Below are positions 1-7,870 of a stretch of 64,000 bases of DNA, piece by piece (positions within the stretch are counted from its first letter, which is position 1; each line of letters opens with the position of its first letter). Under the pieces are notes generated by a model. That model did no database searches and was not told the origin of the DNA. It was given only the letters and a program-made list of their open reading frames with translations. This stretch comes from JAGQVA01 sp033764335. Lineage in GTDB: Bacteria; Bacteroidota; Bacteroidia; J057. The stretch covers positions 1-64,000 of the forward strand of contig JANRJC010000052.1 of the NCBI GenBank assembly GCA_033764335.1, written 5' to 3'. A program made the position numbers and the translations under genes.

Positions 1-84
1 TTTGCTCCCTTGTCTTGATTTTTCGATGCTTTTTTCTGTATCTTTGACATAGGTCGGGATTTTGTAGGTTTGTTTTTTCGTCAT
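1..84 (-). CDS. 5' end of an unidentified gene, cut by the window edge
   Basis: An ATG at 84-82 opens 28 codons that run without a stop to the window edge; the peptide begins MTKKQTYKIPTYVKDTEK and is rich in Lys and Ser. TACATTTG, a match to the Bacteroidota -7 box TAnnTTTG, lies two bases upstream of the ATG, so the mRNA could be leaderless. The family is not recognisable from 28 residues. It sits head-to-head with a gene remnant that has lost its 5' part, so it could be the first gene of an inserted element, but no transposase motif is visible. Confidence 0.4.
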   Translation of the reverse strand, partial: MTKKQTYKIPTYVKDTEKSIEKSRQGSK

Positions 85-636
85 CTCAAATGTACAAAAA
101 ACCGACCGACTTTTTTTTATCCCCATTCATGCAACAACGCCTCATATAACTGGACTAATTCTGCTGAGTTTTATAATCATGAATTGATTGTTATTAGTGA
201 CGACAAGACTCTACTTCAACAATTTGATATTCATTTTAAAAATCTGAAAAAAATTGTTTCAGACTACGACAAAAAGTACCTTATAGATAAAGGAGAATTA
301 AACGCAGAATCGAAAGAAGCTGATTTTTTACAACTTGAGAAAGAATTAGAGGAAGAATTTATTGAAACAATTAAAGAATCAAATAAACTTGGAGCTAAAA
401 TTAATTCCGCAAATGTTTTAAACTATTTAGATAGGTTTGGGGCTATTGGAGGAGCTTCAAGATTGATAAATGCTGGTACAGATAAACTACAATCTGGATT
501 GATGAAACTTTTTGATATTAGCAGGTTAGATATTAGTTTTGAAAATATCGTGCTTAAAGATAAGTACAGAATTTTGTTTGATAAAACAGTCCTTGAAAAT
601 GCAGAAAAAAGATTAAAAGAATTAAATTTTAAATAA
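70..636 (+). pseudogene. C-terminal remnant of a phospholipase D-like phosphodiesterase
   Basis: The frame is open for 188 codons, but its only possible early start is a TTG at 70, and the first ~20 residues look like noise. From about 130 it reads NNASYNWTNSAEFYNHE, which is the part following the second HKD motif in PLD-family nucleases (usually NGSYNWTNSAE...N.E). The catalytic HxK and everything before it is missing. After the PLD edge comes a charged, helical ~100-residue tail (ELEEEF near the middle) of unknown role. The sequence is AT-rich compared with the genes beyond 3.6 kb. I infer that an insertion or deletion near 115-135 removed the front of the gene. It could instead be expressed as a short protein, but it would lack the active site. 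Confidence 0.55.
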
Positions 637-786
637 ATAGCAGTTGCCAACACCTAAGTTTCCCCGCAGCGCCCAGCATGAAAACGATACGGAAGAGGGA
701 GACCTCGATATTCCTGAAGTAAGTGTTTGTGATTTCGGGAAAAAGGGAGGCTATGACGAAACACCAAGAACAGACAATAAATTAAA

Positions 787-1326
787 ATGACAACGGACAG
801 AAAAGTAATTCTATATATTTCAATGAGTTTAGACGGTTACATTGCAACTAAAGACAACTCACTTGAATTTTTATCAATGGTTGAACAAGAAGGTGAAGAC
901 TATGGGTACAATGACTTCGTTAAATCTGTTGACGCTGTAATTATTGGCAGGAAAACTTATGAAAAGGTAATTGCAATGGGTTACGAATACCCACACACAG
1001 ACAAAGACGTTTACATATTGACGAGAACTGCCAAACCTTCAATCGGGAATTTTAAGTTTTACACTGACGACCTTTCTCGGCTTGTAAATGACTTAAAGAG
1101 CCAACCAGGTAAAAATATATATTGTGACGGAGGAGCAGAAATCGCAAATGAGTTGATAAAAAATAATTTAGTAGATGAGTTTATAATTTCTGTTATTCCT
1201 ATTCTACTTGGTGACGGTATCAAACTTTTCAAAGATGGTCGCCCTGAACAGAGATTAGAACTTATTTCTTCAAAACATTATGACAAAGGACTAACTCAAC
1301 TTCATTACAAAAGTGTAGGTAAATAG
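787..1326 (+). CDS. Dihydrofolate reductase family protein (RibD C-terminal-like)
   Basis: A 179-residue cytoplasmic protein of the DHFR/RibD C-terminal fold, the usual length for the stand-alone family. The N-terminus ILYISMSLDGYIA carries the SxDGxIA signature. AVIIGRKTYEKV follows at residue ~55 (NADPH-binding region), IYCDGGAEIANELI at ~115 (glycine-rich nucleotide loop) and LVDEFIISVIPILLGDGIKLF at ~135 (family C-terminal motif). Members are NADPH-dependent reductases with usually unknown substrate; this is not true FolA. It starts at the ATG at 787, preceded by an A-rich stretch, and stands alone between non-coding gaps. Genes of this family are frequent in accessory cassettes of Bacteroidota, and its AT-rich composition fits an acquired gene. 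Family call is firm, substrate unknown. Confidence 0.85.
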   Translation: MTTDRKVILYISMSLDGYIATKDNSLEFLSMVEQEGEDYGYNDFVKSVDAVIIGRKTYEKVIAMGYEYPHTDKDVYILTRTAKPSIGNFKFYTDDLSRLVNDLKSQPGKNIYCDGGAEIANELIKNNLVDEFIISVIPILLGDGIKLFKDGRPEQRLELISSKHYDKGLTQLHYKSVGK

Positions 1327-1444
1327 GCGAAATATAAATGTAGGACAACAAGCCCGAACCACTAACGGCTATCGGGACCAACGCTTCAAAAAACTAAAAG
1401 AGCCAATTTCAATCCACACAATGGTATAATTTGTTTGAATTTCT

Positions 1445-1452
1445 TAACTTTG
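1445..1452 (+). promoter_or_regulatory. Candidate Bacteroidota -7 box of the AraC gene
   Basis: TAACTTTG matches TAnnTTTG and ends five bases before the ATG at 1457. No TTG/TTTG -33 element sits at the usual ~19-20 base spacing. If used, transcription would start almost at the ATG, giving a leaderless message. Confidence 0.35.
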
Positions 1453-1456
1453 AATT

Positions 1457-2323
1457 ATGTCAAGAAGTTTATCAACATATAATAATGAGCTAAAACTAAA
1501 AGGTTTCAACGTCTTTCAGATTGAGGAAGATGGCAATGCAACGAAAGTGTATAGCCGCAAAGATTTTTATAAAATCTGTTTGACTACAGGCAAAAGCCGT
1601 ATCCACTATGCTGACAGAAGTTTTGATGCCGAAGGCACTATTTTGTTTTTCGGAAATCCAAACATTCCTTATTCCTGGGAAACGCGATCAACTCAATATG
1701 TTGGTTATACCATTTTATTCTCGGAAGATTTTCTCGTTTCAGGCAAGCGTTCTGAAAACTTACAAAAATCTCCTTTGTTTAGAATGGGTGGTACACCAAT
1801 TCTAGAAATTTCCGAAAATCAGCGGCTGTTTCTGAACAGCCTTTTTCAAAAGATGATTGAGGAACAACAATCTGATTATGAATTTAAAGACGACCTAATT
1901 CGCAATTATATTGACTTGATTCTCCACGAGTCGTTAAAGTTGAAGCCGTCTGAAAATTATAACCAGACCAAAAGCGGCGCAGAACGACTGACCACCGTTT
2001 TTATGGAGTTGTTGGAGAGGCAATTTCCTATTGAAAGTCCGGACCGACCGCTTCCATTAAAAACAGCTAAAGATTATGCGGAAAATCTTTTTGTACACGT
2101 AAATCACCTGAATCGCTCTGTAAAAGAAGTCACCGGAAAAACTACCACCACACACATTTCAGAGCGCATCGCCAACGAAGCAAAAGCCATTTTAAAACAC
2201 ACCAAGTGGAATATTTCTGAAATTGCTTACGCTTTGGGATTTGAGTACCCGACTTATTTCAATAACTTCTTCAAAAAACAAACCGGTAAAAGTCCTTCTT
2301 CTGTTCGTTTAGAAAAGGTTTGA
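1457..2323 (+). CDS. AraC-family transcriptional regulator
   Basis: A 288-residue AraC regulator. The N-terminal ~150 residues form a cupin-like sensing domain (FYKICLTTGKSRIHYADRSF, then FFGNPNIPYSWE). The C-terminal ~100 residues hold two helix-turn-helix motifs: ENLFVHVNHLNRSVKEVTGK and ISEIAYALGFEYPTYFNNFF, the second being the classic AraC signature, ending KKQTGKSPSSVR. Regulators of this subgroup in Bacteroidota usually sit beside small oxidoreductases, acetyltransferases and cyclophilin-like proteins. Here the next two genes are a broken acetyltransferase and a cyclophilin-like protein on the same strand, so they are the likely targets. The inducer is unknown. Confidence 0.9.
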   Translation: MSRSLSTYNNELKLKGFNVFQIEEDGNATKVYSRKDFYKICLTTGKSRIHYADRSFDAEGTILFFGNPNIPYSWETRSTQYVGYTILFSEDFLVSGKRSENLQKSPLFRMGGTPILEISENQRLFLNSLFQKMIEEQQSDYEFKDDLIRNYIDLILHESLKLKPSENYNQTKSGAERLTTVFMELLERQFPIESPDRPLPLKTAKDYAENLFVHVNHLNRSVKEVTGKTTTTHISERIANEAKAILKHTKWNISEIAYALGFEYPTYFNNFFKKQTGKSPSSVRLEKV

Positions 2324-2400
2324 ATTTATTAACTATCCCTTTGAATTCCTTTAACCAGAGTCATTAAGATATCCCGACTTTTGTATCAAAGAATACAAAG

Positions 2401-2767
2401 ATGGATACAACAGATATTTTCGAGAGGTTAAAGAAAGGAGAAACCATTCCGCCCAACGACCCTCAAGCCTATAGAATGCGTGAGGCTTCATACAGCACAA
2501 AAAAATTGCTGGTGCAGATGAACAACGCAACGGGCCTTGAAGAAATCAGGAGTTTATTGAGCCAAATTACAGAGAGCGAAATTGACGAAAGTGTTGCCGT
2601 ATTTACATATTAAGAAGAACGCATGGATTGGTGCCAATGCCACCATTTTGCAAGGCGTAACCATAGGTGAAAACTCGGTAGTTGCTGCAGGTTCGGTCGT
2701 TTCTAAAGATGTTCCCGACAATGTTATCGTAGGAGGTATTCCTGCAAAAATCATCAAGGAAATTTAA
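2401..2767 (+). pseudogene. Sugar O-acetyltransferase (maltose/galactoside type) with internal deletion
   Basis: Two pieces of one gene lie in different frames. The front (2401-2613) is the maltose-acetyltransferase N-terminal domain, MDTTDIFERLKKGETIPPND to ITESEIDESVAVF. The back (from about 2600) is the end of the left-handed beta-helix: IKKNAWIGANATILQGVTIG, then ENSVVAAGSVVSKDVP and the closing GIPAKIIKEI. Intact enzymes are ~185-195 residues; here about 65 residues are missing between the parts and the frame has shifted. The lost segment normally contains the catalytic His and the first hexapeptide coils. The gene is therefore inactive. It would be the natural second gene after the AraC regulator. 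Confidence 0.85.
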
Positions 2768-2842
2768 AACGGATAACATGAGAAAGGTATCGCTAGTCGC
2801 AATCAAACTCGTTTTTTAATGAACATTTAAAATAATAACATA

Positions 2843-3310
2843 ATGATGAACTACTCTATTTTGATGATTTTAATGTTTATATCGGTTTTTATCAGTGGCG
2901 CATCATCTTACAACAATGAAGATGTCAATATCAACACAGGTAATAATACGCCTATGGCTGACGGAAAAATCAAAATAACGGTCAATTCACAAACCTTTAC
3001 GGCTACGCTTTTGGATAACAATTCGGCAAAAAAATTCAGGGAAATGTTGCCTTTAACCCTTAATATGACTGAGTTGAACGGCAATGAAAAATACTATGAT
3101 TTGCCAAACAGTCTTCCGACAAATTCGTCCAATCCGGGAACGATTAAAAATGGGGACTTAATGTTATATGGTTCAAAGATATTGGTACTATTCTACAAGA
3201 CCTTTTCAACCTCTTACAGCTACACAAAATTGGGTTCCATTGACGATGTAATAGGCTTGGCTTCGGCATTAGGTTCGGGAAACGTAACCGTTACTTTTGA
3301 ATCAGAATGA
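2843..3310 (+). CDS. Cyclophilin-like fold secreted protein
   Basis: 155 residues. Residues 1-22 (MMNYSILMILMFISVFISGA) are a signal peptide, so the protein is exported. The mature part contains IKITVNSQTFTATLLDNNSA, KKFREMLPLTLNMTELNGNE and DLMLYGSKILVLFYKTF, the order seen in the bacterial cyclophilin_like domain (PF18050-type). These are small beta-barrels without known peptidyl-prolyl isomerase activity, often found beside AraC regulators and aldo-keto reductases. The TGA stop overlaps the ATG of the next reading frame (ATGA). Family call is good; function unknown. Confidence 0.75.
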   Translation: MMNYSILMILMFISVFISGASSYNNEDVNINTGNNTPMADGKIKITVNSQTFTATLLDNNSAKKFREMLPLTLNMTELNGNEKYYDLPNSLPTNSSNPGTIKNGDLMLYGSKILVLFYKTFSTSYSYTKLGSIDDVIGLASALGSGNVTVTFESE

Positions 3311-3627
3311 AGCATCTGACGTTCAAAGTCCAGATCACGCAATTTCACATTGCGCACCTTAAAACAGCGAAGACCGCAGCCATAGAGCAAGCCCTTGATT
3401 GCTCAGGGTCTTTTTTCATCGCATTGGATTTAAAGGGTAAAGACGATAAAAGGAACGAAAAAATACGCGCCGTAACCCTGGCCGATATGGAAGGGCTGAA
3501 AAAAGTAGTTGACTCAAGTCAATTGTTTCCATCTGAATATTTAGATGAGATGATTTCCGATCCCCTAAAGCCGGGGGAAAGGAAAGGGGGTTCGTTGATG
3601 ACGCGCCCTCTCACAACGCCAGAATAA
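3307..3627 (+). pseudogene. Probable N-terminal fragment of a GNAT-type acetyltransferase
   Basis: This 106-codon frame starts inside the stop of the preceding gene. Residues ~50-88 read KIRAVTLADMEGLKKVVDSS, then QLFPSEYLDEMISD, which looks like the start of a GNAT N-acetyltransferase (usually followed by the acetyl-CoA binding core). After EMISD the frame changes character (PLKPGERKGGS) at a G-rich junction near 3565, and the end overlaps the 3' end of the convergent TPR gene by 17 bases. The first ~45 residues are not recognisable. I read it as a cut-off acetyltransferase joined to unrelated DNA. A short orphan protein is possible. Confidence 0.4.
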
Positions 3628-5491
3628 ACTGCTGGAGGTTCTGGTCGGTGTCGAGGTTGAGTTTTTTGCGCAGGCGGTAGCGGGCTTTGATGACGCTTTC
3701 GGGGGTGATATTGAGGATGGTGGCGATTTCTTTGGTGGAAAGGTTCATTTTCATCAGAGTGATCATCCGGATTTCATTACCGGTAAGTTCGGAGAAGGCC
3801 CGCTTTATTTTTTCGTCAAAGTCGGAATAGACCTGGCGGAAATATTTTTCAAAGTTTTCCCACTCCGCATCGCCGCGCAAATCCTGGTCAATGGAGCCTA
3901 TAAGGCTGACGAAAGGTGTTTTTTCGTCCGCTTCGGTTTTGATTTTTTCGATGGAATTTTTGAGGCTGTTCAGCAGTTTGTTTTTGGATACGAGGTGAAG
4001 GGCATGGGTGGTAAGTTCGCGGCGGCGAAATTCAAGTTCCTGCTCCAGTGCCTTGCGATCTTCTTCCTGGATCATTTTCTGCCGGATCACCCGCTGGCGA
4101 TAAACAATAAAAAGCAGGGCTGCCATTCCGATAAGAAGAACCGTTCCCGCTATCAGCATCTGTATCTGCAAAGTGCGGAGGCGGGCATCGCGGCGAAGAA
4201 TTTCGTTTTCGTTTTCCTGCACCAACAGGGCTTTTTCCTTTTTTTCGGTTTCGTAAATGGTGCGCATCTCTTCGATCTGACGGGAACGGGTTTCGTTGTA
4301 AAGTTCGCTACTAATGGAATCAAACTTTTGGTAGTCCTTCAATGCCTGTCGGTAATCACCTATCATTTCGTAAGATTTTGCCCGGTTGAAATAGGCCTGC
4401 CGGAGGTTGTCTTTTGCGGAAATGCTGTCTGTCAGTACGACAGCCTGTGTCAGCAGGGGAATGGCCTTTTCCGGTTGATTCATATCGTTTCGGGTCATTG
4501 CCCGATCAATCAGTGCCTCGGCTTTTTTAATGATATTGGAGCTGGTAGCGAGAAGGTTGAGACTTTGTTCGGTTACATTGAGGGATTCTGTATATTTTTT
4601 TTCAACCCGGTAGAGTTTGCCCAGATTTCCCAGAGCAGTGGCTTCGAGGTCGCGGGAGCCGCTTTCACGGGCAAGGGATATACTCTTCAGCAAATAGGTT
4701 TGAGCCTCAGGGTAGTTTTTCTGGTAAAAAAAGACGTTGCCTATGTCATTGGTAGCCTGTGCCTGATAGTATTTGTCATTGTAGGCTTCGTAAATTTTCA
4801 GAGCTTCGAGGTTATAATCAATGGATTTTTGGAGATGATGAAACTGCATTTCGAGGCCGGCCAGGTGGTTGAGGACATCCGCTTTTCGCAGCGGCTCATC
4901 AATCTGGCTGTGAAGATTCAGCGCGGTGAGTGAATTTTCCAGTGCAATGGTATGATAGCCGAGGTACAGGTTGATCATTCCCCGGAGGTCATAACTCATA
5001 GCTAGGTCGGAGATTTTGTCGGGAAGAGCTTCCTGCAATTGGATATTCTGGTCAATCATCGCCAGCGCTTCCGAATAATTGCCTTTTTCATAAGCCAGAA
5101 TGGCCAGTGCGTGTTTTACTTCCAGTTGTCGCGAAATGTTGTGGGTTTGCTGAAAAATCTCTTCTGCAAGCAGGTAATAATACCTCGCCGAATCGGCCTT
5201 ATCGGCATTGTTGTAAAGCACGCCAATGTGATAAAAAGCTAGGGCAGTATGAGTGGTATCGTTGAGTTTCTGGGCAAGTTGAAGCTCCTGCCGGGCGTAG
5301 TGGAAAGACTGTTTCCAGTCGCTATACAAAAAGGCATTGTAGAGGTGCGCGAGCAGAATTAGTTTATGATTTCCGTCAGTTTCGAGGTTATATAAATGGA
5401 GCAGGCTGTCGGGGGCGTGTTTTTGCTGGGCGTGTCCCAAAACGGGAACAAAAAATAAACAGACAAGGATTATTGGGAGAATATCCTTCAT
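3611..5491 (-). CDS. Membrane-anchored TPR protein with C-terminal LuxR-type HTH
   Basis: About 626 residues. A signal peptide (MKDILPIILVCLFFVPVLGH) leads into a periplasmic array of roughly seven to eight TPRs (for example NDIGNVFFYQKNYPEAQTYL, ALGNLGKLYRVEKKYTESL). A transmembrane helix at about residue 440 (MLIAGTVLLIGMAALLFIVY) and a charged coiled coil follow. The C-terminus is a LuxR/GerE-like HTH: LTGNEIRMITLMKMNLSTKE, then IATILNITPESVIKARYRLR. This architecture is common in Bacteroidota and is thought to be a one-component regulator crossing the inner membrane. I chose the ATG at 5491 because it begins the clean signal peptide; an ATG four codons upstream (5503) is possible. It is transcribed alone, convergent with the decayed genes. 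Confidence 0.85.
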   Translation of the reverse strand: MKDILPIILVCLFFVPVLGHAQQKHAPDSLLHLYNLETDGNHKLILLAHLYNAFLYSDWKQSFHYARQELQLAQKLNDTTHTALAFYHIGVLYNNADKADSARYYYLLAEEIFQQTHNISRQLEVKHALAILAYEKGNYSEALAMIDQNIQLQEALPDKISDLAMSYDLRGMINLYLGYHTIALENSLTALNLHSQIDEPLRKADVLNHLAGLEMQFHHLQKSIDYNLEALKIYEAYNDKYYQAQATNDIGNVFFYQKNYPEAQTYLLKSISLARESGSRDLEATALGNLGKLYRVEKKYTESLNVTEQSLNLLATSSNIIKKAEALIDRAMTRNDMNQPEKAIPLLTQAVVLTDSISAKDNLRQAYFNRAKSYEMIGDYRQALKDYQKFDSISSELYNETRSRQIEEMRTIYETEKKEKALLVQENENEILRRDARLRTLQIQMLIAGTVLLIGMAALLFIVYRQRVIRQKMIQEEDRKALEQELEFRRRELTTHALHLVSKNKLLNSLKNSIEKIKTEADEKTPFVSLIGSIDQDLRGDAEWENFEKYFRQVYSDFDEKIKRAFSELTGNEIRMITLMKMNLSTKEIATILNITPESVIKARYRLRKKLNLDTDQNLQQFILAL

Positions 5492-5635
5492 AATAATTAG
5501 CATATTTCATTACAACGGATCAAAGTGCAATTATCTGTTGGCGTGAGCGATTTTTATTTAAAAAAATCAATGAAAATGAAAAAAATGAGGGAGAATTCTT
5601 ATTTTTGTGTTATAAGTTACAGAATATTTTGTAAT

Positions 5636-5669
5636 ATACCCCGTTAACGGGGTATCGGCATTCAGCCGA
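5636..5669. repeat. 20-bp perfect palindrome plus short hairpin
   Basis: ATACCCCGTTAACGGGGTAT (5636-5655) is fully self-complementary and is followed at once by TCGGC-ATTCA-GCCGA (5655-5669). It lies just after the stop of the FAD dehydrogenase gene (5671, minus strand) and upstream of the TPR gene. It could fold as a transcription stop for the upstream operon, although no long T-run follows, or be a dispersed intergenic palindrome. Confidence 0.6.
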
Positions 5670-5670
5670 C

Positions 5671-7263
5671 CTAATTAAACCCCTTCACAACCATTCTCCC
5701 ATTAAACACACAATTCCCCAAAAACGTACCCTCCAACGCTCTCAGCCCGTGAATTCCGCCACCGCCAAAACCAGCGGCCTCCCCTATCGCGTATAATCCT
5801 TCCACTACCTGGTCATCAGGCGTCAGCACCCGGCATTGTAAGTCCGTTTTGATCCCCCCAATCGTTTTACGTGCAAGGATAAACTCCCGAATCGCAATAA
5901 GCGGCAAGGCTTTTTCGTCAAGTATTTTCTGAAACTTACAGGTGCGGAGCCGCTCCCCGGTGTACTGCCGAAGGTGGGCGATCCTGCGAAGTTGTTCGTC
6001 GTTGAAGTATTTTTCGCCCCGGTCTATCGTCGCGTCGTAAGCTTCGAGGTTTTGTCTCAGAATCTCAGGGTGAATGTCTTTTTCGCCAGTTAGGGCATTC
6101 ATTTTTCCGGCTAGCTCTTCCACCGTATCGGCAACCACAAAATCCTTGCAGCGGGCAATCATTGTGTTTACTAATTGCTGGCTGCCGAAGAGGATGTTTT
6201 TGGCAAATGCCCATTTTTTCTGCTGGGTAAGGGCATCGTTGTACATCGAGCCTGAAACGGCCAGCTCTTTCCGGCCAATTTTCATATTCAACACCTGCCA
6301 GGAGTATTTTTTCGGTTCCTGACAGATGCGCTCGATCAGGTACCGGGAGTCATAACCGCCCACCAGTGGCACAGGCCCCATCCTTTCTCCGCGATAATTG
6401 AGCCAGAGGGCAGATTTGGGAGGAATGATGCTTAGCCCGTGATCGGGGTGATCTGCATCGGGATGGTGAACACCCGCCGCATAGTTCCACTGCCGGTCGA
6501 GGTGGGTAATGTGTGCCCCCACTTTTTCGGCGTGGCGGTGAATGTCGCCGTTGGCGACGAGATGCGAACCCGAAAGCATTTTTTCGGGTGGGGCGCCCCA
6601 GGGTTTGTACCAATGTTGTTTGACGACGTTTACGTCGCCGGTAATGCCTCCCGCAGCGGCAATCACAATGCTGGCTTCGATTTCAAAGGGCTGACCGTTG
6701 TCGAGGTTTTTCCCCACTACCCCACTTACTTTTCCATTATGGGTAAGCAGCTCCGTTACATCGCTGCGGAACATCAACGTAAGGTTTTTCCGGTTGGGGT
6801 GCTGCGACAGATGACTCGTCAGATGATTGACCAGACCGCGCCCCGAACCCCAGACGAGGTGAAACCGCGGCACCGAATTTCCCGGACGAAACAGGCCTCG
6901 CTCCACCCACTGGACGGAGGGCACGTATTTTACCCCTTTGGGTTTAAGCCATTCATAGACCTCTCGGGTGCAATTGCTGACATAATGTTCGGCCCATCGG
7001 CGGGGCCACTCGTCGCCGGGGTCAAAATCTGCGGCAGCGAGCCAGTCGCTGAGCGCGAGTTCGGGGCTATCTTTGATTTTTGCTTTGCGGTGGAAGGGCG
7101 AGTCCACGTAAAACAGCCCGCCGAGCGACCATACGGCCAAGCCACCAAACCGATCCTCACCGTTTCGGTCGAGGAGGATTACCCGCAGATTGCGGTCGAG
7201 GAGTTCGATAGCTGCGGTAATTCCGGCGAGGCCACCGCCAATGATGATTACGTCAGGAGTCAT
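5671..7263 (-). CDS. FAD-binding dehydrogenase (fumarate reductase/ketosteroid dehydrogenase type)
   Basis: 530 residues. The N-terminus VIIIGGGLAGITAAIELLDR is a Rossmann dinucleotide-binding motif, followed by an acidic ribose-binding residue in LLDRNGED. The C-terminal FAD motif is GLYAIGEAAGFGGGGIHGLR, ending LEGTFLGNCVFNGRMV. The length and the FGGGGIHGLRALEGTFLG ending match the COG3573-like FAD-binding dehydrogenase group, cytoplasmic flavoproteins with unproven substrates. The ATG at 7263 lies inside the end of the upstream HNH gene (11-base overlap), so translation is probably coupled with the ATPase/HNH pair. This is an unusual partnership: family members are normally stand-alone metabolic genes. 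A palindrome follows the stop codon. Confidence 0.85.
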   Translation of the reverse strand: MTPDVIIIGGGLAGITAAIELLDRNLRVILLDRNGEDRFGGLAVWSLGGLFYVDSPFHRKAKIKDSPELALSDWLAAADFDPGDEWPRRWAEHYVSNCTREVYEWLKPKGVKYVPSVQWVERGLFRPGNSVPRFHLVWGSGRGLVNHLTSHLSQHPNRKNLTLMFRSDVTELLTHNGKVSGVVGKNLDNGQPFEIEASIVIAAAGGITGDVNVVKQHWYKPWGAPPEKMLSGSHLVANGDIHRHAEKVGAHITHLDRQWNYAAGVHHPDADHPDHGLSIIPPKSALWLNYRGERMGPVPLVGGYDSRYLIERICQEPKKYSWQVLNMKIGRKELAVSGSMYNDALTQQKKWAFAKNILFGSQQLVNTMIARCKDFVVADTVEELAGKMNALTGEKDIHPEILRQNLEAYDATIDRGEKYFNDEQLRRIAHLRQYTGERLRTCKFQKILDEKALPLIAIREFILARKTIGGIKTDLQCRVLTPDDQVVEGLYAIGEAAGFGGGGIHGLRALEGTFLGNCVFNGRMVVKGFN

Positions 7264-7870
7264 GGGGTTGAGGGGGGTTCTGGTAAAACTTGGACAGATC
7301 TAACTCCAGTTCCACTTCCAGAGCGGTAAGAAAACTGAGTTCTGATCTGTTTTGCTGAAAGTATTCAATTTGCTTCTCTGTGTTCCAATTTGCATCCTTA
7401 AACAGTCCATCCAACCGTTTAATATGCTTTTTTCTATCCCTATGGAGAAATTCGTGGTTAAACCCTAAAAAGTCTATAAGTTCCTGCGCCTCGGTGTCAT
7501 TCAAATCCACCTCTTCATAATCGCCGCCTTTGACGTACCGCACGCGGAAATCAAATTCATCTTTATTTTGGAAAAACCGGTTTTTAAAGAAAGGCGCATC
7601 TTTATACTTTTCGTCCTTTTTGTATTGATTAGCCTTACTCAGAACTGCATAATAATTGAAGTAATCATCTTTATATTTCAAGGATGAATCAAAATGTTCT
7701 ACATCCACAGTATCCATTCCATTCAGATATTTTTCCGTATAGGCGCAGAAATTCTTCTGCTCTGAAATCAGCATTTCGCGGAGTCGCTGGTTGTTTTTGC
7801 TTTTATCTTTCTGGTAAGTGAGTCCCTGTTGGAGAACAGCAGAATCCTTATTTTTTGTCAGAAACTTCAT
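7253..7870 (-). CDS. HNH-like nuclease, PtuB-type partner of an AAA ATPase
   Basis: 205 residues, cytoplasmic. The core reads NFCAYTEKYLNGMDTVDVEH and FDSSLKYKDDYFNYYAVLSK, then ANQYKK. This follows the layout of TIGR02646/PtuB-type HNH proteins (CAYC...EHF.P....y..yy.l...CN..K): the catalytic His is in VEHF and the Asn in YFNYY. Two zinc-ligand cysteines expected in canonical members are replaced (CAYT for CAYC, ANQYK for CNxxK), so this is a zinc-poor variant. The start codon overlaps the ATPase stop (TAATG), preceded by a GAGGAG ribosome site, so the two proteins are probably made in a fixed ratio. In Septu and related systems the ATPase senses phage and the HNH protein cuts nucleic acid. 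Nuclease activity of this variant is inferred, not shown. Confidence 0.75.
   Translation of the reverse strand: MKFLTKNKDSAVLQQGLTYQKDKSKNNQRLREMLISEQKNFCAYTEKYLNGMDTVDVEHFDSSLKYKDDYFNYYAVLSKANQYKKDEKYKDAPFFKNRFFQNKDEFDFRVRYVKGGDYEEVDLNDTEAQELIDFLGFNHEFLHRDRKKHIKRLDGLFKDANWNTEKQIEYFQQNRSELSFLTALEVELELDLSKFYQNPPQPHDS

Noticed and set aside
640..786. Open frame ending at the DHFR-like ATG (…GKKGGYDETPRTDNKLK)
   Set aside because: It has no start codon and no known motif; at most it is a scrap of a lost gene.
3995..4933. 312-codon open frame on the plus strand
   Set aside because: It is antisense to the TPR/HTH gene, whose TPR and HTH motifs are clear; the peptide is Phe/Cys-rich without any family pattern.
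6439..7329. 296-codon open frame on the plus strand
   Set aside because: It lies opposite the FAD dehydrogenase with intact Rossmann motifs; no ribosome site and no recognisable domain.
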